A DNA stretch of 36,371 nucleotides from an uncultured bacterium (GTDB lineage Bacteria; Bacteroidota; Bacteroidia; Chitinophagales; Chitinophagaceae). The stretch lies in contig CAIXQW010000116.1 in assembly GCA_903921675.1 (NCBI GenBank), positions 1 through 36,371 on the forward strand, in the 5' to 3' direction. Below, in pieces: positions 26,305-36,262 of this stretch; positions within the stretch are counted from its first letter, which is position 1; the number at the start of each line of letters is the position of its first letter. The notes beneath the pieces were generated by a model. The model had not been told where the DNA came from. It saw only the letters and a program-made list of their open reading frames with translations, and did no database searches. Both the position numbers and the translations under genes were made by a program.

Positions 26305-27828
26305 CTATCCCAATATCCCTAATACTTTTTCTATCCTGCTTTTTGATTCTTCCTTGCCTATTCTGCTAGCTATTTGAAATACTGTAGGGCCATATTTAGC
26401 ACCAACCAGCATAATGCGCATTGGCAATTGCAATTCGCCAACTTTGATATTTTTTTCTGTTGCCAAATTTTTAAAATACTCTTCAATATTCTCTGCACTC
26501 CAATCTGAAATTTTATCAGTTGAAGCAATAAATTCTGTAAAGAAATTTTTCTTATCATCATTCCATTTTAATTTTATACTATCTATATCTATTGCTATTG
26601 GAGCTTCAAAAAAGTATCGTGCTTGTGGTATAAATTCTGGCAATAATCCACACCTTTCTTTTACTAATTCGCAAACTGCTAAAAAGTAATCTTCGTTTTT
26701 AATGTCTATATTTTCTGTGGCAAATAATGGTTTTACAAATTCATTTATTTGCGCTGCATCCATTTTTTTAATCCACTCCTGATTGTACCATTTTGCTTTT
26801 TCGTAATCGTATTTTGCACCACCTTTGTGTACTCTGCCCATGTCAAATTTCTTTATCATTTCTGCTAAAGAAAATATTTCCTGATCTGTACCATCATTCC
26901 ATCCAAGCATTACCAAAGTGTTTAAAAAGGCCGAAGGTAAAAAACCAATATCATCATAGCCTCTTGCTGTGCCATTTATATCTGTCCATTTTTTTGCAAA
27001 CACAGGAAAACCTAGTCTTTCTCCATCTCTTTTGCTTAATTTTCCATTGCCATCAGGTTTTAAAATTAATGGCAAATGAGCCCAGTTTGGCATATCGTTT
27101 TCCCAACCTAAATATTTCCAAAGCAAAATGTGTATTGGTGCACTAGGCAGCCACTCTTCACCTCTAAAGGCATGTGTAATATTCATCAAATAGTCATCTA
27201 CTACTACTGCTAAATGATATGTAGGCATGCCATCTGCTTTCACCAATACTTTATCGTCTAGCAAATTTGTATCAAAACTTACTTCATGTCTTATCATATC
27301 TGTAAAAGTTACCAATTCGTTTTCTGGCATTTTGATGCGCACTACATACCTTGTGTTTACATCTAGCAATGCTGTTGTTTCTTGTGCAGATAAGGTCAAT
27401 GAATTTTTCATAGTCATTCTTACCTTAGCATCGTATTGTGGGTTTGGATTGGTCTCACTACGATGCGCATTACGCATAGCTTCTAAATCTTCCGGTGTGT
27501 CAAATGCATAATACGCATTACCGCTTTTTATCAATTGCAAAGCATATTGCATATACATTTCTTTTCTTTCGCTTTGGCGATACGGTGCAAATTGTCCTCC
27601 TTTAGCTGGGCTCTCATCTGGTTCTATACCGCACCAGGTAAGTGTATCATTAATGTATTGCTCGGCACCTTCTACAAATCTTGTTTGGTCTGTATCTTCT
27701 ATACGTAATACAAATTGTCCATTGTGCTGTTTGGCATACAAATAACTAAATAATGCGGTGCGCACACCACCTAAATGCAAGCCTCCTGTTGGGCTTGGTG
27801 CAAATCTTGTTCTTACTATTTTACTCAT
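26305..27828 (-). CDS. gltX: Glutamate--tRNA ligase
   Basis: VRTRFAPSPTGGLHLGGVRTALFSYLYAKQHNGQFVLRIEDTDQTRFVEGAEQYI, LPLILKPDGNGKLSKRDG. Confidence 0.98.
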   Translation of the reverse strand: MSKIVRTRFAPSPTGGLHLGGVRTALFSYLYAKQHNGQFVLRIEDTDQTRFVEGAEQYINDTLTWCGIEPDESPAKGGQFAPYRQSERKEMYMQYALQLIKSGNAYYAFDTPEDLEAMRNAHRSETNPNPQYDAKVRMTMKNSLTLSAQETTALLDVNTRYVVRIKMPENELVTFTDMIRHEVSFDTNLLDDKVLVKADGMPTYHLAVVVDDYLMNITHAFRGEEWLPSAPIHILLWKYLGWENDMPNWAHLPLILKPDGNGKLSKRDGERLGFPVFAKKWTDINGTARGYDDIGFLPSAFLNTLVMLGWNDGTDQEIFSLAEMIKKFDMGRVHKGGAKYDYEKAKWYNQEWIKKMDAAQINEFVKPLFATENIDIKNEDYFLAVCELVKERCGLLPEFIPQARYFFEAPIAIDIDSIKLKWNDDKKNFFTEFIASTDKISDWSAENIEEYFKNLATEKNIKVGELQLPMRIMLVGAKYGPTVFQIASRIGKEESKSRIEKVLGILG

Positions 27829-27836
27829 TGATGCAG

Positions 27837-27844
27837 CAAAATTA
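27837..27844 (-). promoter_or_regulatory. -7 box (TAATTTTG on minus strand) 8 nt from the gltX ATG
   Basis: Minus strand reads gaTAATTTTGctgcatcaATGagt. Confidence 0.5.
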
Positions 27845-28001
27845 TCATCATTCCATCACTTTCGGCTTACTAATTTTACAAATCCACAAATTATTTTATA
27901 AAATATTTCGTTTTCTTATCAACCAATCAATAAATCATTTGCAGCTTTCATTACAAAAATGGTCTTTTGGACATTTTCCTTTTACTTTGCAATTGCCCAC
28001 T

Positions 28002-28631
28002 ATGCGGAATTATTTAGTAAAAACACCTCGTTTATTAAAAGCTGTTTACAACAGTTGTATTTGGCATGTAAATAATAATGCAAATAGCGTATATCTTACT
28101 TTTGATGATGGCCCACATCCTACTATTACACCTTTTGTTTTAGATGTATTAAACAAATACAATGCTAAAGCCACTTTTTTTTGTATTGGAAAAAATGTAA
28201 TAGAAAATCCAGAAATTTATCAACGCATTATTAGTGAAGGGCATGCCATTGGCAATCATACACATAATCATTGCAATGGATGGAAGGTCGATAGCTTAGA
28301 GTATATTGATAATATTACCCAAGCAGCTAATTACATTCAAAGCAATTTATTTAGGCCGCCTTATGGTAGAATTACTGCTAGTGAAATAAAAGGAATTTAT
28401 AAAAACAATCCTGATATGAAAATTGTAATGTGGGATGTACTGACCGGAGATTTTGACATAAACTTGACCCCTGAAAAGTGCTTGAAACATGCCGTAAATA
28501 GTACCAAACCGGGCAGTATCATTGTGTTTCATGATAGCGAAAAAGCATTTAAAAGATTAGAATATACGCTGCCAAGATTTTTAAAACATTGCCAAGAAAA
28601 TGGTTGGCAATTGAAGAAGTTGAACTATTAG
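28002..28631 (+). CDS. Polysaccharide deacetylase (NodB-like) family protein
   Basis: VYLTFDDGPHPTITPFVLDVLNKYNAKATFFCIGKNV, GHAIGNHTHNH, FRPPYGR, PGSIIVFHDSEKA. The track start at 27753 overlaps gltX; ATG 28002 (MRNYLVKTPRLLKAVY) preferred. Confidence 0.93.
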   Translation: MRNYLVKTPRLLKAVYNSCIWHVNNNANSVYLTFDDGPHPTITPFVLDVLNKYNAKATFFCIGKNVIENPEIYQRIISEGHAIGNHTHNHCNGWKVDSLEYIDNITQAANYIQSNLFRPPYGRITASEIKGIYKNNPDMKIVMWDVLTGDFDINLTPEKCLKHAVNSTKPGSIIVFHDSEKAFKRLEYTLPRFLKHCQENGWQLKKLNY

Positions 28632-28744
28632 GTTAGATTTAATAATTTAGACTTTCGATTTTTATTGCGTTTTACTATGTATGGCTATCCATCTTAAATC
28701 ATATTCGTATTCAATCTATTCATCTTACATCTATTAATCTATTT

Positions 28745-28752
28745 TATCTTTG
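28745..28752 (+). promoter_or_regulatory. -7 box (TATCTTTG) 4 nt from the tatD ATG
   Basis: tatttTATCTTTGccccATGatagat. Confidence 0.55.
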
Positions 28753-28756
28753 CCCC

Positions 28757-29527
28757 ATGATAGATACACATGCACATATTTATGATGTGAAATTTAATGA
28801 AGACAGAAATGAAGCAATACAAAGAGCTAAAGATAATGGTATCACAAAAATTTTAATGCCAAACTGTGCAGAAGAAACAATCCAGATGATGTTGGATTGC
28901 GAAACTGATTTTCCTGGTATTTGCATACCAATGATGGGCTTGCATCCATGCTATGTTATAGATACCAATGCAGAACATGAATTAGAATTAGTAAATAAAT
29001 GGCTTGGTAAGCATAAATTTTGTGCTGTTGGTGAAATAGGTTTAGACTACTATTGGGACACTACGTTTATAGAAGAGCAAAAAAAAGCATTTCGCTATCA
29101 AATAGAGCTAGCCTTGGCATACCAACTACCAATTGCAGTGCATAGCAGAGATAGCACTGCCGATTGTATAGCCATTATTAAAGAGTACATTCCACAAGGA
29201 TTAAAAGGTGTTATGCATTGCTTTAGTGGCAATTTGCAAGAAGCGCAAACTCTTGTAGATATTGGGTTTTACTTAGGTATTGGCGGTGTTTTAACTTACA
29301 AAAAAAGCGGATTGGATCAAATTGTAAAACAAGTTCCATTGTCTAATATTATTTTAGAAACAGATGCACCATACCTTGCGCCAGTTCCTTTTAGAGGCAA
29401 GCGCAATGAACCTGCCTACACTCAGCAAATTGCACAATGTTTAGCAGACACGCTGCAAATGCCTATTGCCAAAGTAGATGCAGTTACTACCCAAAATGCA
29501 ATCAATTTATTTGATTTAAAACAGTAA
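28757..29527 (+). CDS. TatD family hydrolase/DNase
   Basis: MIDTHAHIYDVKFNEDR, GLHPCYV, AVGEIGLDYYWDTTFIEEQKKAFRYQIELA, LPIAVHSRDS, GVMHCFSG, ILETDAPYLAPVPFRGKRNEP. Confidence 0.97.
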   Translation: MIDTHAHIYDVKFNEDRNEAIQRAKDNGITKILMPNCAEETIQMMLDCETDFPGICIPMMGLHPCYVIDTNAEHELELVNKWLGKHKFCAVGEIGLDYYWDTTFIEEQKKAFRYQIELALAYQLPIAVHSRDSTADCIAIIKEYIPQGLKGVMHCFSGNLQEAQTLVDIGFYLGIGGVLTYKKSGLDQIVKQVPLSNIILETDAPYLAPVPFRGKRNEPAYTQQIAQCLADTLQMPIAKVDAVTTQNAINLFDLKQ

Positions 29528-29680
29528 CTGTTAAAATTTGAAAACAAAAAAAATTTATTTTAATAGGAAAATGCTTATTTTAATTGAATTTTATTACTTT
29601 TACCTCTCAACTTATTAATAAATACAGCATAAAGTAAAATAAATTAAATGGTTATTCTTTGGTAAAATGAATAATACACT

Positions 29681-29688
29681 TATATTTG
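29681..29688 (+). promoter_or_regulatory. Promoter with -33 TTTG (29658-29661) and -7 TATATTTG upstream of gldJ
   Basis: TTTG-N19-TATATTTG, 31 nt upstream of the gldJ ATG. Confidence 0.6.
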
Positions 29689-29719
29689 CTATGCTCAAAA
29701 ATAGTTAGTTTATCATAAC

Positions 29720-31258
29720 ATGGGAAATATAAAAGCAATACACGGAGTAATTGGCGGTTTAGCCATTTTCTTTCTCGCATCATGCGGGCAAACACAATCT
29801 GCCAATTTAGTTTCTAGCAAAACTGGATGGAATTATAACGACCCAAAATTGGGTGGTTATGAAGTTACCCAATGGCAAGGTCAGTTAACTCCTCCGGGAA
29901 TGACCTTTATTGAAGGTGGTAGATTCACAATGGGACAGACAGAAGAAGATTTATTCCAAGAAGATAATAATACGCCACATAATGTTACTGTTTCTTCATT
30001 TTATATGGATCAAGCAGAGGTAGCAAATGTTGATTATCGTGAATATATCTATTGGATTACACGCGTTTATGGTCAAGATTATCCAAACTTGATATACAGT
30101 GCATTGCCAGATACCACTTGTTGGAGAAAAGGATTACAATATAATGAACCTTTAGTAGAGCATTATTTCCGCGAAGCTGGATATAATTACTACCCTGTAG
30201 TAGGAGTTACTTGGAAACAAGCAAACGACTATTGTGCATGGCGCACAGACCGCGTTAATGAGTTAATCTTAATTAAAGCTGGTTATCAAAAGAAAAATGC
30301 TACGCAAACGGCAGATGAAAACTTTACTACTAAAGCATACACAGGTGGTCAATACCTTGGTGCCGTTGGTATTAAAAGAAGAGATTTAGATCCTACAGGA
30401 GCTGGTTTTAGAACAATTCGTCAAGAAGATGGATTATTGTTGCCAGAAGTACGTCTCCCAACAGAAGCTGAATGGGAATATGCAGCTTTAGCATTGGTAG
30501 GTAATAACCCTGATCCAGATACTAAACGTCGTCGTGGAGAGGAAGTTGTTACGGACCGTCAAGTTTATCCTTGGGGAGATAATAATAGCACTCGTGAAGG
30601 TTTAAGAAATCAATATCAGGGAGAGCAATTGGCTAACTATCAGCGTGCTGGTGGAGATTATGCTGGTGTTGCTGGTGGTTTGAATGACCATGCTTTTATT
30701 ACTGCACCAGTATATAGTTACAAACCAAATGCGTTTGGCTTATATAATATGGCTGGTAATGTAAGTGAGTGGGTGATGGATGTATATAGAGCAGATGCGC
30801 CAACAGATCAAGGTTTAAATCCATTTCGTGGAAATGTATTCACAAAATACAGAGCTTTAGAAGATGGTACTTTAGATGAAAAAGATAGTCTTGGTAGATT
30901 ATCTCAAGATTTAGTTACACAAAATGAATTAGCAGATAAATATGTAGATTACAGATGGGCCGACCAACGTGGTAGAGATGATGATGATTCAACAGCAAGT
31001 GAATTTAAATATACAAATCAAAACACTGATGAGAGTCAATCAAAACTTGGTTCCACTTTGGTTAATAATGATGCACACGTAGTAAAAGGTGGTAGTTGGA
31101 ATGATCGCGCATACTATTTAAGCCCTGGTACTCGTCGTTATTTCCAAGCTCGTCATTCTAGTAGTACAATTGGTTTCCGTTGCGTATGCGATAGGATAGC
31201 TGGTCCTACTATTGGTAGCCATGCAGGTAATTATTTCAACGGAAAATCTAAGCGATAA
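29720..31258 (+). CDS. gldJ: Gliding motility lipoprotein GldJ (FGE-sulfatase/SUMF1-like domain)
   Basis: Lipobox FLASCGQ; TGWNYNDPKLGGYEV, PPGMTFIEGGRFTMGQTEED, NVTVSSFYMDQAEVANVDYREYIYWITRVYG, ALPDTTCWRKGLQYNEPLVEHYFREAGYNYYPVVGVTWKQANDYCAWRTDRVNE, GGSWNDRAYYLSPGTRRYFQARHSSSTIGFRCV. Confidence 0.93.
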   Translation: MGNIKAIHGVIGGLAIFFLASCGQTQSANLVSSKTGWNYNDPKLGGYEVTQWQGQLTPPGMTFIEGGRFTMGQTEEDLFQEDNNTPHNVTVSSFYMDQAEVANVDYREYIYWITRVYGQDYPNLIYSALPDTTCWRKGLQYNEPLVEHYFREAGYNYYPVVGVTWKQANDYCAWRTDRVNELILIKAGYQKKNATQTADENFTTKAYTGGQYLGAVGIKRRDLDPTGAGFRTIRQEDGLLLPEVRLPTEAEWEYAALALVGNNPDPDTKRRRGEEVVTDRQVYPWGDNNSTREGLRNQYQGEQLANYQRAGGDYAGVAGGLNDHAFITAPVYSYKPNAFGLYNMAGNVSEWVMDVYRADAPTDQGLNPFRGNVFTKYRALEDGTLDEKDSLGRLSQDLVTQNELADKYVDYRWADQRGRDDDDSTASEFKYTNQNTDESQSKLGSTLVNNDAHVVKGGSWNDRAYYLSPGTRRYFQARHSSSTIGFRCVCDRIAGPTIGSHAGNYFNGKSKR

Positions 31259-31280
31259 TTATACATAAAAAATAATCATG

Positions 31281-31314
31281 AAGCGTTATCAGAAATGGTA
31301 ACGCTTTTTTTTTT
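31281..31314 (+). terminator. Rho-independent terminator after gldJ
   Basis: aagcgttatc-agaaat-ggtaacgctt followed by tttttttt. Confidence 0.9.
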
Positions 31315-31453
31315 GCTAAATATGTGTAGTAAATTAGTTGTTTCATGATTGAAGATGGTATAATACCGGACGGATATTTTTGGTGAAAATATTGGATTTA
31401 GTATTCCAATTGAATAATAGATGGGCTATTCATTTTTTCACATTTCTATTACT

Positions 31454-31461
31454 TACCTTTG
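31454..31461 (+). promoter_or_regulatory. -7 box (TACCTTTG) upstream of def
   Basis: Exact TAnnTTTG; 21 nt before the ATG at 31483. Confidence 0.5.
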
Positions 31462-31482
31462 CAAAAATAGTTTGATTATTAT

Positions 31483-32064
31483 ATGATATTACCAATAGTG
31501 GCTTATGGCAGTTCTATTCTTAGGCAAGTATGCAAACCAATTGATGCCAACTACGAAGGATTGCAAGAGTTAATTGCAGACATGTGGCAAACCATGTACA
31601 ATAGCAATGGAGTAGGGCTTGCAGCTCCACAAATCAATCGTGGCATCCGTGTGTTTATGATAGACACTATACAAATAGTAGAAGGTGCAGAAGATGATGA
31701 AGAAAGAGAAGAATTGAAAAACGAAAAACCTCGCAAGCAATTATTTATCAATGCACAAATAGTTGCTGAAGACGGCGAGCCATGGGCTTACAATGAAGGC
31801 TGTTTAAGTATTCCTAAACTAAGGGCAGATGTAATGCGCAGTGAATCCGTTACGCTTCAATATCAAGATGAAAATTTTGTAGAACATACTGATACTTTTG
31901 ATGGCATTACAGCTAGAGTTATACTGCACGAGTATGATCATATAGAAGGTAAATTATTTATTGATAGATTGAAACCATTAAAACGCAAAATGATTGGAGG
32001 AAAGCTTGATGCTATTGCAAAAGGGAATGTAAAAATGGGTTACAGAATGATATATCCTAAATAG
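31483..32064 (+). CDS. def: Peptide deformylase
   Basis: NGVGLAAPQINRGIRVFMID, NEGCLSIPKLRADVMR, ARVILHEYDHIEGKLFIDRL. Confidence 0.97.
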   Translation: MILPIVAYGSSILRQVCKPIDANYEGLQELIADMWQTMYNSNGVGLAAPQINRGIRVFMIDTIQIVEGAEDDEEREELKNEKPRKQLFINAQIVAEDGEPWAYNEGCLSIPKLRADVMRSESVTLQYQDENFVEHTDTFDGITARVILHEYDHIEGKLFIDRLKPLKRKMIGGKLDAIAKGNVKMGYRMIYPK

Positions 32065-32138
32065 TTTTAGGCTAGCTTTATTTGTATTGGTTTTAATAGA
32101 ATTTGTTTAATAACTTAATAGTTGTAGTTTTATTTTTT

Positions 32139-33572
32139 ATGTCGCAACAACAACAAGAACGCCTATCTGTATTTGATATTTTTAAAATAGGTATTGGTCC
32201 TAGCAGTTCTCATACATTAGGGCCATGGAGGGCTGCTGAACAATTTATTCAATTGCTAAAAAGCAAAAATGTGCTACAGCAAGTTACCAATATTAAAGTG
32301 CTATTGTATGGTTCTTTGGCGAAAACAGGTGTTGGACATGGCACAGATATAGCGGTGCAACTTGGTTTATGTGGCTTTGATCCGGTTACTTTTGATGTAG
32401 ATGCTATAGATTCTACAATTGCAGCTATTACAACCAATCACACAATCAGTATCAACCAAGAAATAGAAATTGAATTTAATCCAAGTGTAGACATAGTATT
32501 TTTAAGGAATGAAAGTTTACCGTTTCATCCAAATGCATTAACCCTTTGTGCTACTATAACAGAAGCTGCTATTGCACAAACATATTATAGTATTGGCGGT
32601 GGTTTTGTAGTAGCAGAAAACGAAAATAAATCCAATTTAGAGCAGATTGATTTACCTTTTCCTATAGATAATAGCCAAGACTTATTGTACAATTGTATGA
32701 AAACAGGCCTAGGTATTCATGGTATAGTTTTGGAAAATGAAGCTACTTGGCGCACCGAAAAAGAAACAAAAGAAGGTGTACTGAAAATTTGGCACACCAT
32801 GCGCGATTGTATATACAGAGGTGCACATATTGGTGGCGAATTGCCTGGAGGCTTGCATGTAGTGCGCAGGGCAAAAAGCTTGAATAATAAATTATTAAAA
32901 GGTAAAAGATATGCCGACTTTGCAGAGTGGATGGTACAAATACAATCTGGTGGGCAACAATTTCAGTATATATTAGATTGGGTTAGTTGCTTTGCATTAG
33001 CAGTAAATGAAGAGAACGCAAGCTTTAGCCGAGTTGTTACAGCACCTACAAACGGTGCCGCTGGAGTAATTCCTGCAGTGCTTCTGTATTATATTATTTT
33101 TTGTGATGGCAATGATGAAGAAAAAATTATCCAATTTATTTTAACAGCTAGCGAAATAGGGTGCATTTTTAAAAAAGGAGCAACTATTAGTGCTGCAATG
33201 GGAGGTTGCCAAGCAGAAATTGGTGTAAGTAGTGCCATGGCTGCAGCAGCACTTTGCGAAAGCCTTGGAGGCACACCGCGCCAAGCATTAATGGCTAGTG
33301 AAATAGCTATGGAGCATCATCTAGGACTTACATGCGACCCTGTTGGCGGATTAGTGCAAGTGCCATGCATAGAGCGTAATACAATGGGGGCTATTAAAGC
33401 AATTACAGCCTGCCAATTGGCAATGCAGAGCAACCCCGATAATGCTAAAGTAAGCTTGGATTCTGTAGTTAAAACAATGTGGCAGACTGCGCAAGATATG
33501 AATCACAAATACAAAGAAACTAGCGATGCAGGCCTAGCAGTGCATGTTAGTGTAGGATTGAGTGAATGTTAA
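32139..33572 (+). CDS. L-serine ammonia-lyase, iron-sulfur dependent, single-chain
   Basis: [91 protein letters not shown] 32139 preferred over the track start at 32103. Confidence 0.95.
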   Translation: MSQQQQERLSVFDIFKIGIGPSSSHTLGPWRAAEQFIQLLKSKNVLQQVTNIKVLLYGSLAKTGVGHGTDIAVQLGLCGFDPVTFDVDAIDSTIAAITTNHTISINQEIEIEFNPSVDIVFLRNESLPFHPNALTLCATITEAAIAQTYYSIGGGFVVAENENKSNLEQIDLPFPIDNSQDLLYNCMKTGLGIHGIVLENEATWRTEKETKEGVLKIWHTMRDCIYRGAHIGGELPGGLHVVRRAKSLNNKLLKGKRYADFAEWMVQIQSGGQQFQYILDWVSCFALAVNEENASFSRVVTAPTNGAAGVIPAVLLYYIIFCDGNDEEKIIQFILTASEIGCIFKKGATISAAMGGCQAEIGVSSAMAAAALCESLGGTPRQALMASEIAMEHHLGLTCDPVGGLVQVPCIERNTMGAIKAITACQLAMQSNPDNAKVSLDSVVKTMWQTAQDMNHKYKETSDAGLAVHVSVGLSEC

Positions 33573-33622
33573 TGGTATAAAACCACCTATTGTTAAGTCG
33601 ATTTTTTTAAATTTCTTTAAGT

Positions 33623-35884
33623 TTATCGCATCAACAAAACATCACGCTTGTATGTTTTTTTAGTTCCATCTTTTAGCTCCATTGTTAAGATGTAAATGTA
33701 AGTATCTATATCACATTTTTTACCATTAAAGGTTCCGTTCCAACCTTTGTCTTTTATGGACTGACTATTATAAATTTCTTGTCCCCATCTATTATATATT
33801 AACATGGAAAAATATGTAATATCTCCTTCGTCAAAAAAAACAGGTTTAAAATAATCATTATTCCCATCTCCATTTGGTGTAAATGCATTTGGCTGGTAAA
33901 TGCAATCGATATCTCCTAATATTTGTTTTACTACAGATGTAGAACAAACACCAGCCACACTAGCAGTTAATGTATAATCACCTGGATGAGTTACCACAAT
34001 ACTTTTGCCAGTTTCTCCCGTGCTCCAAAGATAATCTACAGCAATATTGTCATTGTAAATATCTGTCAATGTAATTTTATCCTTACCTGGGCATATCACT
34101 TCTGGGCCACCTAAATCTAAACCTGGGAAAGGATGTATTGTTATTTCTTTTGTGTCTTGCAAATTTGGACAAATTGCATAATTGGCATTTAATACAACAT
34201 TATATACTCCAGGTTTTGTGTAAAAATGGTCTAAACTTGGCCTGCTATCTAATGTTCCATCTCCAAAATCCCAATCATTTTTAATTGTATTTGTACTTAA
34301 TACAGATTGAAAATTAATTATATCACCAACACATGCTACTGTTTTATTGCTATTGATTTTTGCACTTGGAGCGCCATCTACCCATACTATTTTTGTGGAT
34401 ACATCCGTGCAACCGAACATATCTGTAATGGTAAGCGTAATTGTTTGCCAACCAGTAATTGAAGTATTATAGGTATGTGTAATATTTAAACTTGTGTATG
34501 TAGTACCATCACCCATATCCCATAAATAAGTAATAGTATTACCAGAGCTTGTATTGTTTGTGGTTACTTGGCTGCCACTGCAAAGGCTATCTGGTGTAAC
34601 AGTAAATGCAGAAATAACAGGAGTAGGATTTAGTATTACTGGATGAGAAATAGAAGTAGTACAACCAGGTGCCATAGCTGTAAGTGTTGCAGTAAATGGA
34701 CCTAAACTAGTATAGGTGTGTACCGGATTAGTTATAATATCAGTATTTCCATCTCCAAAATCCCATAGGTAACTAGTAGCATAAAGGCTTTGGTTTGTAA
34801 AAGTTGTAATACCTCCATTGCAAAAAGCTACAGAGGATAATGTGAAATTTGGAATAACTGTATTTACATATAAATGTTTATAAGGGCTAATGGCATTGCC
34901 ACAACCCTGGCCAGTAGTTGTATCGCCAATAATTACATAAACAGCCATTTCTTGGGTTGGCCAATAATTAAATGTTGCACCTGTATCTAAGCATAAGTTT
35001 GTAGCACTATCCATCCAATAAATGGTAGGATTTGTGCTGCTAAGAACAGCGCCAGCAGGCACAAAACTCCAAGTGTCATTAGAGGCTGTCCATTGGGTGC
35101 CATTTCTTCCTGGTACAGTATATGCTTTAGTGCCATTGGCATTTTGTATACCCTCATAAGCCAAACCTCCATTCCATGAACTACATAGTGGTTTGTTTAA
35201 AATATTAATTTCTATTTCATTTGTGCTTTCATACAAAACAATTTGCTGGCTTGCAATTAAACTCGTGCAACTAAACATTGGATTATCATACCAGCTAATT
35301 ACCATTTTTCTGCATGGGGCCGTGCCATATACATCCCAACTAATTACACTAGAAGTAGATGCTGGTGGGTAAATATCGTGGTAAGGACTACAAATAGTAT
35401 TATTTAATGTGATATTATTTGCAGGCATTGGGCCAAAAGTTGTAGAAGCCCAAGTATTTATCAATGTAGCTTGAGATATATCAAAAGAAATCTGCCCATT
35501 GTTGCCTACAATAAAATTATTGTATTGTTGCCCAAAAAAACAAAATTTAAAAGGCAATGCAAATGATTCACTCCAATAATCATCTACTGTGCTTAGGTTT
35601 ACTTTGCCACTAAATGTAATAGTAGTTGGTATGTTGCCACCAGTCCAAGGGCTAGGGTTAAAAGTTGCATTTTGTACCACAGCATAAGTATCTGTATTAG
35701 GGTAGCCAATACCACTAGTGCCAGAATAATTTAGATATAAATGAACTCCATCGTTACAAAAATTGATATCATCACCAAGTATTTGAATTGTAGAATTTGG
35801 ACCAGAACCTGTACATGCCAAATTTTGAGCATTTGCGAACAATGCAAACAAAAAACAGCTAAAGAGTAAAATTATTTTTTTCAT
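33623..35884 (-). CDS. Multi-PKD-domain protein with T9SS type B (CHU_C) sorting domain
   Basis: Signal peptide MKKIILLFSCFLFALFANAQ; PKD motifs SYLWDFGDGNTDIITNPVHTYTSLGPFTATLTA, TYLWDMGDGTTYTSLNITHTY, KNDWDFGDGTLDSRPSLDHFY; C-term YQPNAFTPNGDGNNDYFKPVFFDEGDITYFSMLIYNRWGQEIYNS...GWNGTFNGKKCDIDTYIYILTMELKDGTKKTYKRDVLLMR. Confidence 0.95.
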   Translation of the reverse strand: MKKIILLFSCFLFALFANAQNLACTGSGPNSTIQILGDDINFCNDGVHLYLNYSGTSGIGYPNTDTYAVVQNATFNPSPWTGGNIPTTITFSGKVNLSTVDDYWSESFALPFKFCFFGQQYNNFIVGNNGQISFDISQATLINTWASTTFGPMPANNITLNNTICSPYHDIYPPASTSSVISWDVYGTAPCRKMVISWYDNPMFSCTSLIASQQIVLYESTNEIEINILNKPLCSSWNGGLAYEGIQNANGTKAYTVPGRNGTQWTASNDTWSFVPAGAVLSSTNPTIYWMDSATNLCLDTGATFNYWPTQEMAVYVIIGDTTTGQGCGNAISPYKHLYVNTVIPNFTLSSVAFCNGGITTFTNQSLYATSYLWDFGDGNTDIITNPVHTYTSLGPFTATLTAMAPGCTTSISHPVILNPTPVISAFTVTPDSLCSGSQVTTNNTSSGNTITYLWDMGDGTTYTSLNITHTYNTSITGWQTITLTITDMFGCTDVSTKIVWVDGAPSAKINSNKTVACVGDIINFQSVLSTNTIKNDWDFGDGTLDSRPSLDHFYTKPGVYNVVLNANYAICPNLQDTKEITIHPFPGLDLGGPEVICPGKDKITLTDIYNDNIAVDYLWSTGETGKSIVVTHPGDYTLTASVAGVCSTSVVKQILGDIDCIYQPNAFTPNGDGNNDYFKPVFFDEGDITYFSMLIYNRWGQEIYNSQSIKDKGWNGTFNGKKCDIDTYIYILTMELKDGTKKTYKRDVLLMR

Positions 35885-36262
35885 TTTGTGCTAATATTAA
35901 ATTGGTAGCATTGCTAAAGACGGCGATTAATGCTAATTAGTTAGAAGAAATGCTGAAAATACAAGATAAAGTTAAGTGTTTTGATCCGAAAAGTATAATA
36001 AATAGCTAAATCGTTGGCGATAAACTGTATTATTGCTCGAAACCTATATTTTTCAATATTTGCTATTCTGTAATCTAATGAAATTTTAATACCAGAATGT
36101 GGTAGTTAAAAAACAGATTGCTGTTTGCTATGCAATGGTAAAACTTTCAATTACAAAATATAGGGTGTGAAATCGATTTTTTAAAAAATCATATAAATTG
36201 GTGGTTTTTAATTTGCCTTTTTTAAATTACTGCATCTCCTTAAATACCTACTTCATATTATA

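Noticed and set aside
26793-27146. 117-aa + strand ORF opposite gltX
   Set aside because: Antisense to the KLSKR region of GltX; no independent support.
27753-28001. N-terminal extension of the polysaccharide deacetylase ORF
   Set aside because: Overlaps the gltX start and promoter; the conserved protein begins at ATG 28002.
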